Below the pieces are notes generated by a model. That model saw nothing but the letters and a program-made list of their open reading frames with translations, was not told the DNA's origin and did no database searches. A DNA stretch of 64,000 nt, taken from assembly GCA_963821505.1 (NCBI GenBank), contig CAWGEH010000033.1, forward strand, positions 1 through 64,000, given 5' to 3'. Source of the DNA: VAZQ01 sp963821505 (GTDB lineage Bacteria > Pseudomonadota > Alphaproteobacteria > Rhizobiales > Xanthobacteraceae). This document shows positions 20,030-29,182 of this stretch, in pieces (the stretch's first letter is position 1; the number at the start of each line of letters is the position of its first letter). The position numbers and the translations under genes were made by a program.

Positions 20030-20839
20030 GTGAACATGCTCGCGTATCTCGGGCTCGCCGTCGCTGCATCGTTGGCCGCGTCCTCCGCGTGCGCCCAGGA
20101 CGCCGCGGCGAAGCAGGAGCTCGCGCCGACCGGCAAGCTGCGCGTCGCCATCGCGGTGGGGCCGGCGCCGTCCGCGATCTATGCGCTCAAGGACGAGGCG
20201 GGTGGAAAATACCGCGGGGTCAGCATCGATCTCAGCACCGAGCTCGCCAAGAAGCTCGGGGTGCTGCTCGAATTCGTGCCCTATCGCGGTTCCGGCGAAA
20301 TCCAGGCCGCCGCCGGCTCCGGGGTGTGGGACGTGTCGTTCATGCCGGTCGACGAGGAGCGCAAGAAATTCGTCGATTTCGGCAGCCCCTATCATTTGCT
20401 GCAGAGCACCTACCTGGTCGCGCCCAATTCCGCGATCAAGTCGGTGGCGGAGGCGAACGCCGCCGGCGTTCGCATCGTCGGGGTCCGCGATACCGCGACC
20501 TTCCGGGCGTCCAACCGGGCGTCGCCGAACGCGACCCACGTCGCCGTGGCCGGGCCCGCCGACGCCGTCGCAATGGTGCTCGCCGGGAAAGCGGATGCCA
20601 TCGCGCTCGGGCGCGAGTTGCTCGGCGGATTGGCGAGCAAGATCCCGGGCTCGCGCATTCTCGACGGCGGCTTCCTCAATTCCACCACGGCGATCGCGGT
20701 GCCGAAGAACAAGCCAGCCGCGCTCGCCTATGTCAGTGCCTTCATCGAGGAGGCGAAGGCCTCGGGCCTGGTGCGCCGCGCCTTCGACGATATCGGCCTG
20801 AAAAGCTCGCAGGTCGCCCCGCCCGGGATGAAGCCGTAA
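20030..20839 (+). CDS. ABC transporter substrate-binding protein, family 3 (polar amino acid type)
   Basis: This 269-aa periplasmic protein has a signal peptide (MLAYLGLAVAASLAASSACAQ) and the SBP family 3 layout: GKLRVAI near the N-terminus, KYRGVSIDLSTELAKKLGV, WDVSFMPVDEERKKFVDFGSPY and a C-terminal LVRRAFDDIGL helix. The family binds amino acids or small organic anions. GTG at 20030 has GGAGG 5 bases upstream and is preferred; ATG at 20036 is an alternative. No permease or ATPase gene is adjacent. It is divergent from the DenD-like gene (85 bp), so the two may share regulation. Confidence 0.9.
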   Translation: MNMLAYLGLAVAASLAASSACAQDAAAKQELAPTGKLRVAIAVGPAPSAIYALKDEAGGKYRGVSIDLSTELAKKLGVLLEFVPYRGSGEIQAAAGSGVWDVSFMPVDEERKKFVDFGSPYHLLQSTYLVAPNSAIKSVAEANAAGVRIVGVRDTATFRASNRASPNATHVAVAGPADAVAMVLAGKADAIALGRELLGGLASKIPGSRILDGGFLNSTTAIAVPKNKPAALAYVSAFIEEAKASGLVRRAFDDIGLKSSQVAPPGMKP

Positions 20840-20859
20840 TCGGCTCGCGTCCCGCTGTG

Positions 20860-20985
20860 TCGACTGTCGTCCCCGCGAGCGGAACCCCGCGACGCTCGCG
20901 TCGCGGGGACCCCGTAGTGGGGACCCGCAACCACCGGCCCCTCTAAATATGCGTTCCGCTTGCGCGGGAACGACGGCAACACAGG
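20860..20985. repeat. Inverted repeat / bidirectional terminator candidate
   Basis: GTCGTCCCCGCG at the left pairs with CGCGGGAACGAC at the right. The interior GACGCTCGCGTCGCGGGGACCCC also folds. It lies between two converging genes and resembles dispersed 'CGTCCCCGCG' repeats of these genomes. Confidence 0.6.
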
Positions 20986-21014
20986 GATGCCGAGCAAATC
21001 AGCCGGATTTTGTA

Positions 21015-21737
21015 TCACGCGCCCGCGACACGAGACCCGTTCAACTCGCTCAAGCTCACGCGCTGCCGGCCTGGCTCGTCGAAATTCTCCGGCGCCAGCC
21101 AGCGCTCGAGCGCGGCCTTGCGTTCCGGCCATTCGCCGTCGAGCATCGAGTAGAAGGCCGTGTCGCGGTTGCGGCGTTTCGCGATCATGTGCTGTCGCAG
21201 CACGCCTTCGAAGACGAATCCATAGCGCAGCGCCGCCCGCCGCGACGGCGCATTGAGCGCGTTGCACTTCCATTCATAGCGCCGGTAGCCGAGCGTCTCG
21301 AACGCGTAGCGCGCGAGCAGATACTGCGCCTCGGTTGCGAGCGGCGTGCGCTGCAAGGCGGGCGAATAGAGGATATGGCCGACCTCGATCACCCGCATGG
21401 CCGGGCGGATTTCCATCAAGGTCGCGATGCCGACGGCTCGGCCGGAGCGGTCGACGACCGCGTAGGAATAAGGATCGTCGAGCTTCACCCGGCCGGCCAG
21501 CCATTCGGAGAAGGCGGCAGCGTCCGCCATCGGGCCATAGGCCGACATGTAGGTCCAGATGCGGTCGTGGCCTTCGACCGCCGACCACAGCGCGGCATCG
21601 TGATGCCGGGCCAGCCGCTCGATCCGCCCATAGCGGCCTTCGAGCGTGACCGGCCCGGGCCGCCGCGCCGGCGTGTCGTCGACCGGCAGGCCGACCGGCT
21701 GGCCGATGACCGCATCAGGCTCGGATGCGAGCTTCAT
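21015..21737 (-). CDS. GNAT family N-acetyltransferase (RimJ/RimL-like)
   Basis: This 240-aa protein has the GNAT layout of RimJ/RimL-type enzymes: an N-terminal GRYGRIERLARHHDAALW, a central VVDRSGRAVGIATLMEI, then VIEVGHILYSPALQRTPLATEAQYLL and the acetyl-CoA helix segment. The late NAPSRRAALRYGFVFEGVLRQH is a classic RimJ/RimL signature. It acetylates an amine, either an N-terminal residue or a small molecule. It is followed downstream, 12 bp from the neighbouring gene's start side, by a co-oriented lyase gene, so the two likely form a unit. Confidence 0.9.
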   Translation of the reverse strand: MKLASEPDAVIGQPVGLPVDDTPARRPGPVTLEGRYGRIERLARHHDAALWSAVEGHDRIWTYMSAYGPMADAAAFSEWLAGRVKLDDPYSYAVVDRSGRAVGIATLMEIRPAMRVIEVGHILYSPALQRTPLATEAQYLLARYAFETLGYRRYEWKCNALNAPSRRAALRYGFVFEGVLRQHMIAKRRNRDTAFYSMLDGEWPERKAALERWLAPENFDEPGRQRVSLSELNGSRVAGA

Positions 21738-21749
21738 CGCCCGTTCACG

Positions 21750-22583
21750 TCATCGCTTCTTCATGTCGTCGCGGAAGAAGGCGTTGAGCTCGGCATTGGG
21801 CATGGTTCCGGCCAGGCTGTCGAACTTGCCGGTTTCGGCGATGGCGCGCGCGGCCCGCGACAGCGCCGTCCAGGCGACGCGCGCGAGCGTGCCGCCCAGG
21901 CTGATACGGCGCACGCCGAGCCCGGCGAGGTCGTTCACCGTGAGGTCGGTTGCGCTCGCCATCAGGAAATTCACCGGCTTGGGCGCCACCGCATTGACCA
22001 CCGCCGCGATCTGCTCGCGCGTCTTGATGCCCGGCGCGTAGAGGCAGTCGGCGCCGGCCGCCGCGAAGGCCTTGAGCCGGCGGACGGTCTCGTCGAGATC
22101 GGGACGTCCGCGGATGAAGCCCTCGCTGCGGGCGGTGAACACCACATCGCCGCCGGCCGCGTCGATGGCGGCGCGCGCGGCGCGCACGCGCGCGAGCGCC
22201 AGATCGAAATCGTAGAGCGGGATCGCGGGGTCGGAGGTCGAGTCCTCGATCGAGAGCCCGGCGACTCCGGTATCGATGCACAGCTTCACGCTCTCGGCCA
22301 CGCCCTCGGGCGCGTCCGCGTAGCCGCCCTCGAAGTCGGCATTCACGGGCACATCGGTGGCGGCGACGACCTCGCGGAAATGCGCGAGCATCGTCGCGCG
22401 CGAAACGGCGCCGTCGGGCATGCCTTGGGCGAAGGCGAAGCCCGCGCTGGTGGTGGCGAGCGCCTTGAAGCCGAGGCCTTGCAGGTAGCGCGCGGTGCCG
22501 ATGTCCCACGGATTGGGAATGACGAAGCATCCCGCCGCATGCAGCTTGCGGAACGTTGCGCGTTTTTCGGGGGTGGTAGGCAT
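21750..22583 (-). CDS. Isocitrate lyase/PEP mutase superfamily protein
   Basis: This 277-aa TIM-barrel protein has the PEP mutase / isocitrate lyase signatures: FVIPNPWDIGTARYLQGLGF, the Mg-binding VPVNADFEGGYAD (about 99-111) and GVAGLSIEDST (about 127-137). A late MASATDLTVNDLAGLGVRRISLGG is typical of the oxaloacetate-hydrolase / 2-methylisocitrate-lyase-like branch. It probably cleaves or rearranges a C-C or C-P bond in a small acid. The ATG has no strong ribosome site. It lies immediately upstream of the GNAT gene (12 bp). Confidence 0.9.
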   Translation of the reverse strand: MPTTPEKRATFRKLHAAGCFVIPNPWDIGTARYLQGLGFKALATTSAGFAFAQGMPDGAVSRATMLAHFREVVAATDVPVNADFEGGYADAPEGVAESVKLCIDTGVAGLSIEDSTSDPAIPLYDFDLALARVRAARAAIDAAGGDVVFTARSEGFIRGRPDLDETVRRLKAFAAAGADCLYAPGIKTREQIAAVVNAVAPKPVNFLMASATDLTVNDLAGLGVRRISLGGTLARVAWTALSRAARAIAETGKFDSLAGTMPNAELNAFFRDDMKKR

Positions 22584-22729
22584 GAGCTCAGGTTCTTCCT
22601 GCGTCGACGAATGGAAGGAGGCCAGCCGATTGTCTCGAGGCTTCCGCCGTGTAGGATGGACCGGGTGCCGCGCTCATGCCAGCCGAAAGAACTGCAGCGT
22701 CGGCCGATTGCTCTTGAGGGAGGGCCGCC

Positions 22730-23992
22730 ATGCCGTCGTTCGCCGACCAAGCCGCCAACCGTCGCAAGTTCCTGCAGTTCCTGGCCGCGAGCCCGCTGCT
22801 GGCCGCCGGCGGGCTCGAAGCCTTCGCCGGCGAAGGGCCGACGCCGGGGACCAAGCTTCCCGACCCGCTGATGTGGGCGCCAATGCGGACGGAAGACTTG
22901 ATCAAGTCGCCCAAGGAAGCGATCAACGTTTTCGACATGGAGCCGGTCTGCCGCAACAACGTGCCACCGGCGCATTTCGGCTACATGGCGTCCGGGATCG
23001 ACGACGAGGTGACGCTGCGCGCCAATCGCGAGGGCTTTTTGAAGTTCCAGCTCCGTCCCCGCCGGCTGGTCGACGTCAGCAAGGTCGACATGTCGACCGA
23101 GATACTCGGCGTCAAATACGGCTCGCCGATCATCATCGCGCCGACCGGCGGTCACAAGGGCTATCATGCCGACGGCGAAACCGGGGTCGCCAAGGCGGCC
23201 AAGGTCGGCGATCACCTGATGATCCTCTCGACCCAGGCGACCACGTCGGTGGAGGGTACCATCGCCGCCCGCGGCGCGCCGATCTGGTATCAGCTTTATG
23301 CCACCAACAAGTGGGAGGTCGCGGAGCACCACGTCAAGCGTGCGGAGAAGGCCGGTTGTCTCGCCGTCGCGGTGACGGTCGATCGCTCGGGTGGCCGCAA
23401 TCAGGAGACCCTGTTCCGTCTGCGTCCGTCCGACACCCGGCAATGCAGTTCGTGTCACGATCGCGGCAGTCTCTCCGCGAGCCAGAGCCGCAAGCCGATG
23501 TACGACGGCGTCGACCTCGCGGGGCTCAGCAATATCCAGTCCTCCGCCATGACCTGGGATTTTCTCCGGCGGCTGCGCGACACCACCAACATGAAGATCG
23601 TGATCAAGGGCTTGCTCGCCTGGGAGGACGCCAAGCTCGCGGCCGACAACGGCTTCGACGCGATCATCGTGTCGAACCACGGCGCGCGCAGCGAGGATTC
23701 CGGCCGCTCGACCATCGATGCCCTGCCGGAGATCGCCGAGGCGGTCAACGGCCGCATCCCGATCCTGATCGACTCGGGCTTCCGCCGCGGCACCGACATC
23801 TGCAAGGCGCTGTGCATGGGCGCCACCGGCGTCGCCATCGGCCGCCCGTATCTGTGGGGGCTCGGGGCGTTCGGCCAAGGCGGCGTCGAGCGGGTGCTCG
23901 AGCTGCTGCGCGTCGAGCTGCGCGCCATTATGCAACAGGTCGGCGCGCCCTCGATCAAGCAGCTCACCCCGGCGATGGTACGAAGAGCGTGA
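22730..23992 (+). CDS. Exported FMN-dependent alpha-hydroxy-acid oxidizing protein with CSSCH motif
   Basis: This 420-aa protein of the lactate/glycolate/mandelate oxidase family has FMN-barrel segments PIIIAPTGGHKGYHADGE, LSTQATTSVE, IVIKGLLAWEDAK and ILIDSGFRRGTDICKAL. The catalytic His is at about 317 in VSNHGAR, where VSNHGGR is usual. The N-terminus NRRKFLQFLAASPLLAAGG looks like a Tat signal, so it probably works in the periplasm. In the flexible loop 4 region it carries DTRQCSSCHDRG (Cys239, Cys242, His243), a perfect haem-c attachment motif. The ribosome site GGGAGGG precedes ATG 22730. It likely oxidises a 2-hydroxy acid to a 2-oxo acid; the electron acceptor may be respiratory. Confidence 0.88.
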   Translation: MPSFADQAANRRKFLQFLAASPLLAAGGLEAFAGEGPTPGTKLPDPLMWAPMRTEDLIKSPKEAINVFDMEPVCRNNVPPAHFGYMASGIDDEVTLRANREGFLKFQLRPRRLVDVSKVDMSTEILGVKYGSPIIIAPTGGHKGYHADGETGVAKAAKVGDHLMILSTQATTSVEGTIAARGAPIWYQLYATNKWEVAEHHVKRAEKAGCLAVAVTVDRSGGRNQETLFRLRPSDTRQCSSCHDRGSLSASQSRKPMYDGVDLAGLSNIQSSAMTWDFLRRLRDTTNMKIVIKGLLAWEDAKLAADNGFDAIIVSNHGARSEDSGRSTIDALPEIAEAVNGRIPILIDSGFRRGTDICKALCMGATGVAIGRPYLWGLGAFGQGGVERVLELLRVELRAIMQQVGAPSIKQLTPAMVRRA

Positions 23993-24060
23993 AACGGGCC
24001 TTCGTCTTGACCAACTCTATCGATGGCCGACCGAGATCGCCGCATTGAAGAAGTGACCCC

Positions 24061-25242
24061 ATGCTGAAAACCGTTCCCGCCTTCGACCGCATCGGCGAGG
24101 AGAACGCCTTTGCCGTGCTCGCCCGCGCCAATGCGCTCTCGGCGCAGGGCCGCGACGTCATCAATCTCGGCATCGGCCAGCCCGACTTCCGCACCCCCGA
24201 CTTCATCGTCGAGGCCGCGATCAAGGCGCTGCGCGACGGCCATCACGGCTACACGCCGGCGGTCGGGATTCCGCCGCTGCGCGCGGCGGTCGCCGCCGAC
24301 CTCCGCAAGCGCTTCAAGGTCGACGTTTCGCCCGACGAGGTGATGATCCTGCCGGGCGGCAAGCCCACCATGTTCATGTCGATCCTGATGTTCGGCGAGA
24401 AGGGCGCCGACATTCTTTATCCCGATCCCGGCTTTCCGATCTACCGCTCGATGATCGAATATACCGGCGCGCGCCCCGTTCCGGTGCCGATCCGCGAGGA
24501 GAACGGCTTCGCCTTCTCGGCGCAGGAGACGCTCGCATTGATCACGCCGCAGACGCGGCTCCTGATCGTCAACTCGCCGGCCAACCCGACCGGCGGCGTC
24601 ACGGGAAAGCGCGAGGTCGACAAGCTGGTCGCCGGCCTGGAGAAATTTCCCGACGTCGCTGTCATGTCGGACGAGATCTACGACCACATGGTCTACGACG
24701 GCGAGACCCATGTCTGCCTGCTGTCCTACCCTTCGATCCGCGACCGGCTGATCCTGCTCAACGGCTGGTCCAAGACCTACGCCATGACCGGCTGGCGGCT
24801 CGGCTACGCGGTCTGGCCGGGCAAGCTCTACGACTATGCGCGCAAGCTCGCGGTGAACCTGCATTCCTGCGTCAACGCCTCGGCGCAATATGCCGGGCTC
24901 GCCGCGCTGACGGGGCCGCAGGACGAAGTGGCGAAGATGGTGGCCGAGTTCGACCGGCGGCGGAAGGTCGTGGTCGAGGGGCTCAACCGCCTGCCCGGCG
25001 TGTCCTGCGCCACGCCCAAGGGCGCGTTCTACGCCTTTCCCAACATCAAGCGCACGGGCTGGAAGGCGAAGGCGCTCGCCGCTTCGCTGTTGGAGGATGC
25101 CGGCGTCGCCATCATCGGCGGTCCCGATTTCGGCATCCTGGGCGAGGGCTACGTGCGGCTTTCCTACGCCAACTCGACCGAAAACATTCTCCGCGCCCTC
25201 GACCGCATGCGCGAATTCCTGGCGAGCAGGAAGGCGGCCTAG
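24061..25242 (+). CDS. Pyridoxal-phosphate-dependent aminotransferase, class I/II
   Basis: This 393-aa fold-type I aminotransferase has NLGIGQPDFRTPDFI, GGKPTMFMSILMFGEKGADILYPDPGFPIY, NSPANPTGG, SDEIYDHMVYDG and the Schiff-base Lys in NGWSKTYAMTGWRLGY. It is close to aspartate/aromatic aminotransferases of subgroup I-gamma. It would transfer an amino group between an amino acid and a 2-oxo acid. It follows the hydroxy-acid oxidase by 68 bp on the same strand, so a hydroxy-acid to oxo-acid to amino-acid route is plausible. Its TAG stop lies inside a palindromic module B repeat. Confidence 0.93.
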   Translation: MLKTVPAFDRIGEENAFAVLARANALSAQGRDVINLGIGQPDFRTPDFIVEAAIKALRDGHHGYTPAVGIPPLRAAVAADLRKRFKVDVSPDEVMILPGGKPTMFMSILMFGEKGADILYPDPGFPIYRSMIEYTGARPVPVPIREENGFAFSAQETLALITPQTRLLIVNSPANPTGGVTGKREVDKLVAGLEKFPDVAVMSDEIYDHMVYDGETHVCLLSYPSIRDRLILLNGWSKTYAMTGWRLGYAVWPGKLYDYARKLAVNLHSCVNASAQYAGLAALTGPQDEVAKMVAEFDRRRKVVVEGLNRLPGVSCATPKGAFYAFPNIKRTGWKAKALAASLLEDAGVAIIGGPDFGILGEGYVRLSYANSTENILRALDRMREFLASRKAA

Positions 25243-25343
25243 AGCGCATCCCGATTGGGTCGAATCGTGATGCGCTCTAGATTCTTCGATTTTGCGCATG
25301 TTCTGTTCGGAAAACCGGTTCCCACTTTTCCGGAACATGCGCT
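25239..25343. repeat. Palindromic repeats, modules B and A (inverted orientation)
   Basis: Module B at 25239-25279 (AGAGCGCATC / GATGCGCTCT) is followed by module A at 25294-25343 (GCGCATGTTC / GGAACATGCGC around AAAACCGGTTCCCACTTTTCC). Order and sequence are the reverse complement of the copies at 11301 and 44192. The first module overlaps the stop codon of the aminotransferase and may serve as its transcription end. Confidence 0.85.
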
Positions 25344-25559
25344 AGCCGCAAGATCAACCAAACGCGTAGGTTGGGTTGGCGCGGCCTGCACCGCTGCGAT
25401 CCTTGGCGTATTCTCGTTCCGCGCGTAACCCAACGCGGCTCGGTTCGCATGTCGGGTTAAGGGCGGAAACGGCATCCAGCAACGCTGCGAGCGCGACGGT
25501 CGCGCCAACCCGACCTACCCGTCTTCGCATCGGCATCAGTGCCGGAAGGAAAGCGCAAG

Positions 25560-26786
25560 ATGTCCCAGCTCTCCGAAGAACAGCGTCTGATGCGGCAATC
25601 GTGCCGCGATTTCGTCGACGACGTCGTCATCCCGTTCATCCGCGGCAACTGGCAGCGCGAATGGCTGATGACGCCGGAGGACCGGCTGCCGCCGGAGATC
25701 CTGGAAGGCGCCGAGAAGGTCGGCATCCGCACGCTCGGCGTGCCGGAGGAATTCGGCGGGCTCGAGCTCGATCCCGCAAGCGAGGTGCAGACCTTCGCGC
25801 TCATCTCCGAGGAGATCGCGCGCGGCGATTCCGGCCTGTCCGACAAGCTGGTGCAGAACTGGAAGGTATCGGTGCTGCTGCGCAATCTGGCGCCGCGCCA
25901 CCTGCAGGAAAAGTGGTTCAAGCGCCTCACCGAGGACACGCAGTTCCTGCTCGCCCATTGCCTGACCGAGCCGCGCGGCGCCTCCGACCGCTGGCTGCCT
26001 TACAACGTGCCGGAAGCTGCGATGCAGACCCGCGCCGTGAAGCAGAACGGCGAATGGGTCATCAACGGCCGCAAGCAGTTCATCTCCAACGGCTACGATG
26101 CCGGCCTCTACGTGGTCTATGCCAACACCAATCCCAAGGTCGGGATGCTGCAGGGCACGTCGTCATTCCTGGTGCCGCGGGATACTCCGGGGCTCACGGT
26201 GGCGCGCTGCAACGAGACCTTGGGCTGCCGGTTCATGAACAACGGCGAGCTGGTATTCGAGGACATGCGCGTGCCGGCCGACCATTTGCTGGTGGAGAAC
26301 GACGCGCTGGGAAAGGCGAGCGTCTATTTCCGGCCGGGCAAGATCATCCAGGCGGCGAAGAATCTCGGCGTCGGCGTGCGCGCCTTCGAGGTCACCTCCG
26401 ACTACGTGCAGAACTACGTGCAGGGCGGGCGGATCCTGATCAAGCACCAGGCGGTGGCGTTGCGGCTTGCCGACATGGCGACGCGCATCGAGGCGGTGCG
26501 CGCGCTGCTCGGCCGCGCCGCCCGCGCCGTCGACGAGGACGCGCCCGATGCCGACGCGCTCTGCAACATGGCCAAGGTGTTCGCCTCGGAGGAAATCATG
26601 AAAGTCGCCCAGCACGCGGTCGAGCTGCACGGCGGCAACGGCATGATGCTCGACTTCGGGGTCGAGAAGCTCCTGCGCGACGCCGCCATCTTTCTGCACA
26701 TGGACGCCACGGTCGACATTTCGAAGCTCAAGATCGTCAAATCGATGTTCCCGGCAACCGCCGGCAAATACGCCGGGCCGGAATAG
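25560..26786 (+). CDS. Acyl-CoA dehydrogenase family protein
   Basis: This 408-aa flavoprotein has the acyl-CoA dehydrogenase domains in order: LSEEQRLMRQSCRDFVDDVV, FLLAHCLTEPRGASDRWLPY (an altered TEPxxGSD region), NGRKQFISNGYDAGLYVVYANT, KIIQAAKNLGVGVRAFE and ELHGGNGMMLDFGVEKLLRDAA. It should oxidise an acyl-CoA with ETF as acceptor. The substitutions around the substrate site suggest a non-standard, perhaps aromatic or branched, acyl group. ATG at 25560 follows GGAAGGAAAG and is preferred over an upstream GTG at 25539. It stands alone between two repeats. Confidence 0.9.
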   Translation: MSQLSEEQRLMRQSCRDFVDDVVIPFIRGNWQREWLMTPEDRLPPEILEGAEKVGIRTLGVPEEFGGLELDPASEVQTFALISEEIARGDSGLSDKLVQNWKVSVLLRNLAPRHLQEKWFKRLTEDTQFLLAHCLTEPRGASDRWLPYNVPEAAMQTRAVKQNGEWVINGRKQFISNGYDAGLYVVYANTNPKVGMLQGTSSFLVPRDTPGLTVARCNETLGCRFMNNGELVFEDMRVPADHLLVENDALGKASVYFRPGKIIQAAKNLGVGVRAFEVTSDYVQNYVQGGRILIKHQAVALRLADMATRIEAVRALLGRAARAVDEDAPDADALCNMAKVFASEEIMKVAQHAVELHGGNGMMLDFGVEKLLRDAAIFLHMDATVDISKLKIVKSMFPATAGKYAGPE

Positions 26787-26966
26787 ATGCTCTCGCGTCC
26801 CGGACGAGCGCCGGCGCGCGCGGCGGGCCGGCGCGAAGAGCCGGGACCCAGAGCCTGCGGGGATTCTCTCGAGCGATGCTCCCCTTCGCGCTTCGTGCGC
26901 CGCGTCCCGGGGTCTCGTTCCGCTTCGCTGCACTCGCCCGGGACACGAGACCGCAACATCGGCCGC
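26787..26966. repeat. GC-rich hairpin repeats in convergent intergenic region
   Basis: CGTCCCGGAC and CCGGGACACGAGA-type units with GCGCCGGCGCGCGCGGCGGGCCGGCGC form hairpins between two converging genes. No gene is seen. Confidence 0.5.
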
Positions 26967-27533
26967 TCAAAACGGCACGACGAGGCCGTCGAGCGGCGCG
27001 TCGCAATTGACCAGGTCGACGCGCTTGGAGGCGATCAGGATGCCGCCGTCGGCCTGCACCAGGCGGTGGAAGGCGGTGCCCGCGAACAGGCGCTGGCTCT
27101 CGCGACGGTATTCGATCATGACGAACTTCGAGCGCACGGTGCAGGCGCCGCCGCTGCTTTCCTCGATCGAGACATTGCCGATGATGCGGCTGGTGCGCGA
27201 GCGCGGCTCCTGCGAATAGATGCGCGGGCTCGCCAGCCGCCGCACGCGCGTCTCGAGCAGGCGGCGGTCGTCGTAGATCAGCGAGACCGTATCGTGCGGG
27301 TTGTCCTGGTCCGGCTCGCTCGGCACCCAGTACCAGCCGTCGGCGGCGAACAGCGCGAGCCAGTCGTCGAACTTGGCCTCGTCGAGGAGCCGCGCCTCAT
27401 GCAGCAGGAAGCGCTCGCAGCGATCGCGGTCGAGCACCGCGGCGGCGCGGCGCGGCGGCCGCGACCGCGGCGCCGGCACCCGGCGCGGGCGGAGGACTGC
27501 GGCCTTCGCCTCCGATTTGCGTCGTTTTGCCAT
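26967..27533 (-). CDS. Aromatic-ring-hydroxylating dioxygenase beta subunit
   Basis: This 188-aa small subunit has the NTF2-like fold of Rieske dioxygenase beta chains: RFLLHEARLLDEAKFDDWLALFAADGWYWVP, SLIYDDRRLLETRVRRLAS, then RIIGNVSIEES and FAGTAFHRLVQADGG. It has a structural role in the alpha3-beta3 enzyme. The N-terminal 30 residues are a basic, proline-rich extension (KRRKSEAKAAVLRPRRVPAPRSRPPRR), so a downstream start is possible but none is clearly better. It follows the alpha-subunit gene by 16 bp. No ferredoxin or reductase component is nearby. Confidence 0.92.
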   Translation of the reverse strand: MAKRRKSEAKAAVLRPRRVPAPRSRPPRRAAAVLDRDRCERFLLHEARLLDEAKFDDWLALFAADGWYWVPSEPDQDNPHDTVSLIYDDRRLLETRVRRLASPRIYSQEPRSRTSRIIGNVSIEESSGGACTVRSKFVMIEYRRESQRLFAGTAFHRLVQADGGILIASKRVDLVNCDAPLDGLVVPF

Positions 27534-27549
27534 GCTGCGCTTCGGCCGG

Positions 27550-28897
27550 TCAGGAGGCGGCGCGCGCCCGCGCCGCCTGCCTGCTGGTCATGAGCCCGAG
27601 CCAGGCGTCGAGCATGTTGCGGATATAGACCTCGCTGGTCGAGTTCCTGCCGCGCCGGCCGCCGTGCGCGTCGGGGACATCGGTCTGATAGCCGCGGCCG
27701 ATCTGCAGCCACTCGGTGCCTTCGCTCGACATGCCCAGGTCGAGGCGATTGTAGATCTCGAGGTCGTCGGTGAGCACCAGCGAGCCGTTGCCGTTGACGG
27801 TGTTGGCGAAGCTGACGGTGTTGCGGAATACCTGCTCCGGCGCGCCCTTGAGCCGAAAGCAGTAGGTGTGCACGACCGTGCGGTTGACCGCGATCGGATG
27901 CACGACGCGCAGTTGCTGGAATTGGCTCATCAACGAGACGTTCGGATAGACGTTCGAGTTCCAGCGACGCACCTCGAGAATGCGTTTCGCCTCCGCCTTG
28001 CCCTTGTTCTTTTCTAGCGCGGCAATGTATTCGCGGAACACCGGATCTTTCAGCGCGGCAACCAGCTTTGAATCGTCGTGATAGTCGCCGAGATAGCTGT
28101 GACCGTTCGGATAGGTCCAGATGCCGACCTGCGACTCCCAGAAGCTGTAGGGCGCGCCGTTCTGGCGCATCTGGCGGATGGCGATCTCGCCGGAACCGTC
28201 GCTGTGCACGTCGTCCGACTGCTGCTGCGCCGCCTCGATCGAGGAGCGGTGCGTGAAGAGCGGGTGGGCGGCGTCGCACAGGTTCTCGAAATAGACCTTC
28301 CAGTTCCCGTCGTAGGCGTGCCTGAACACGCCGCCGGCGATCTCGATCTCTCCCTCGGGCGCGCGATCGATCATGTCGTCGAGCGAAGTCGTCATATGGC
28401 CGAGCCATTCCTCGAGCGTCGGCCCGTCGCGCGCTCCGCTCGCGAACACGAAGCCGCGATAGCTGTTCACGCGCGGCAGCTGCAGCATGGCGAGCTTCGG
28501 ATCCGTGGGGTCGAAGCCCGGCGGATAACCGTGGTTGAGCGGCACCGCCTTGAGTTCGGCCGTCGAGGTGGTAGGTCCAGCCGTGATAGCAGCAGGTGAA
28601 TTCCGGCGCGTTGCCCTTGTCGGTCGCCACCACCAGGGCGCCGCGGTGGGCGCACTGGTTGTGGATCACCCGCGCGGTCCCGTCGGCGTCGCGCACGAGC
28701 ACGACCGGCTTGCGTCCCATGCGCGTGGCGAAATAGTCGCCCGGCCTTTTGATCTGACTCTCGTGTCCGACATACACCCAGGCGGCATCGAAGATCCGTT
28801 GCATTTCCAGTTCGAAGATGGCGGGGTCGGTGTAGAGCCGGCGGTGCACGCGGCCGGGCGCGATCAAACGGGAAAGCTCATCGCCGATGTCGGTCAT
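27550..28897 (-). pseudogene. Rieske aromatic-ring-hydroxylating dioxygenase alpha subunit, one frameshift
   Basis: The alpha subunit lies in two frames that join at 28558-28561. The N-terminal part (from ATG 28897) holds the Rieske [2Fe-2S] ligands in NQCAHRGALV ... CCYHGWTY. The C-terminal part holds the mononuclear iron ligands in ENLCDAAHPLFTHRSS. One extra G (plus strand) in GGCC breaks the frame; removing it gives 1347 nt, or 448 aa, and restores YHLDGELKAVPLNHGYPPGFD. The enzyme would cis-dihydroxylate or monooxygenate an aromatic acid. The FAD monooxygenase gene lies upstream on the same strand. The break is probably a sequencing error. Confidence 0.88.
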
Positions 28898-29182
28898 CGT
28901 GTCGGTCCCATGCGCGGCGGCGCGCGGGGAGGGCGTCGATTTCGAGTTCGAACCTTCGTCCGTGATCCCCGCGCCAGGCGGATGATGCTGGATACTATCA
29001 TGTCCGGCGAGGACCGCGAGCGATGCTGCGCGCCGCGACGGCGGCTCCCGCAACCCGCGTCGACGTCGAAGGTGCAGGCATGGTCGCCGACACGCGGGCG
29101 CCGGGACGCCTCGGCGCGCGGCCCGGCCCCTGCCGGGCGCCCGGTGCGGATCGCGGCGCGTTCTGCCCTTTGGTCCCACCGC

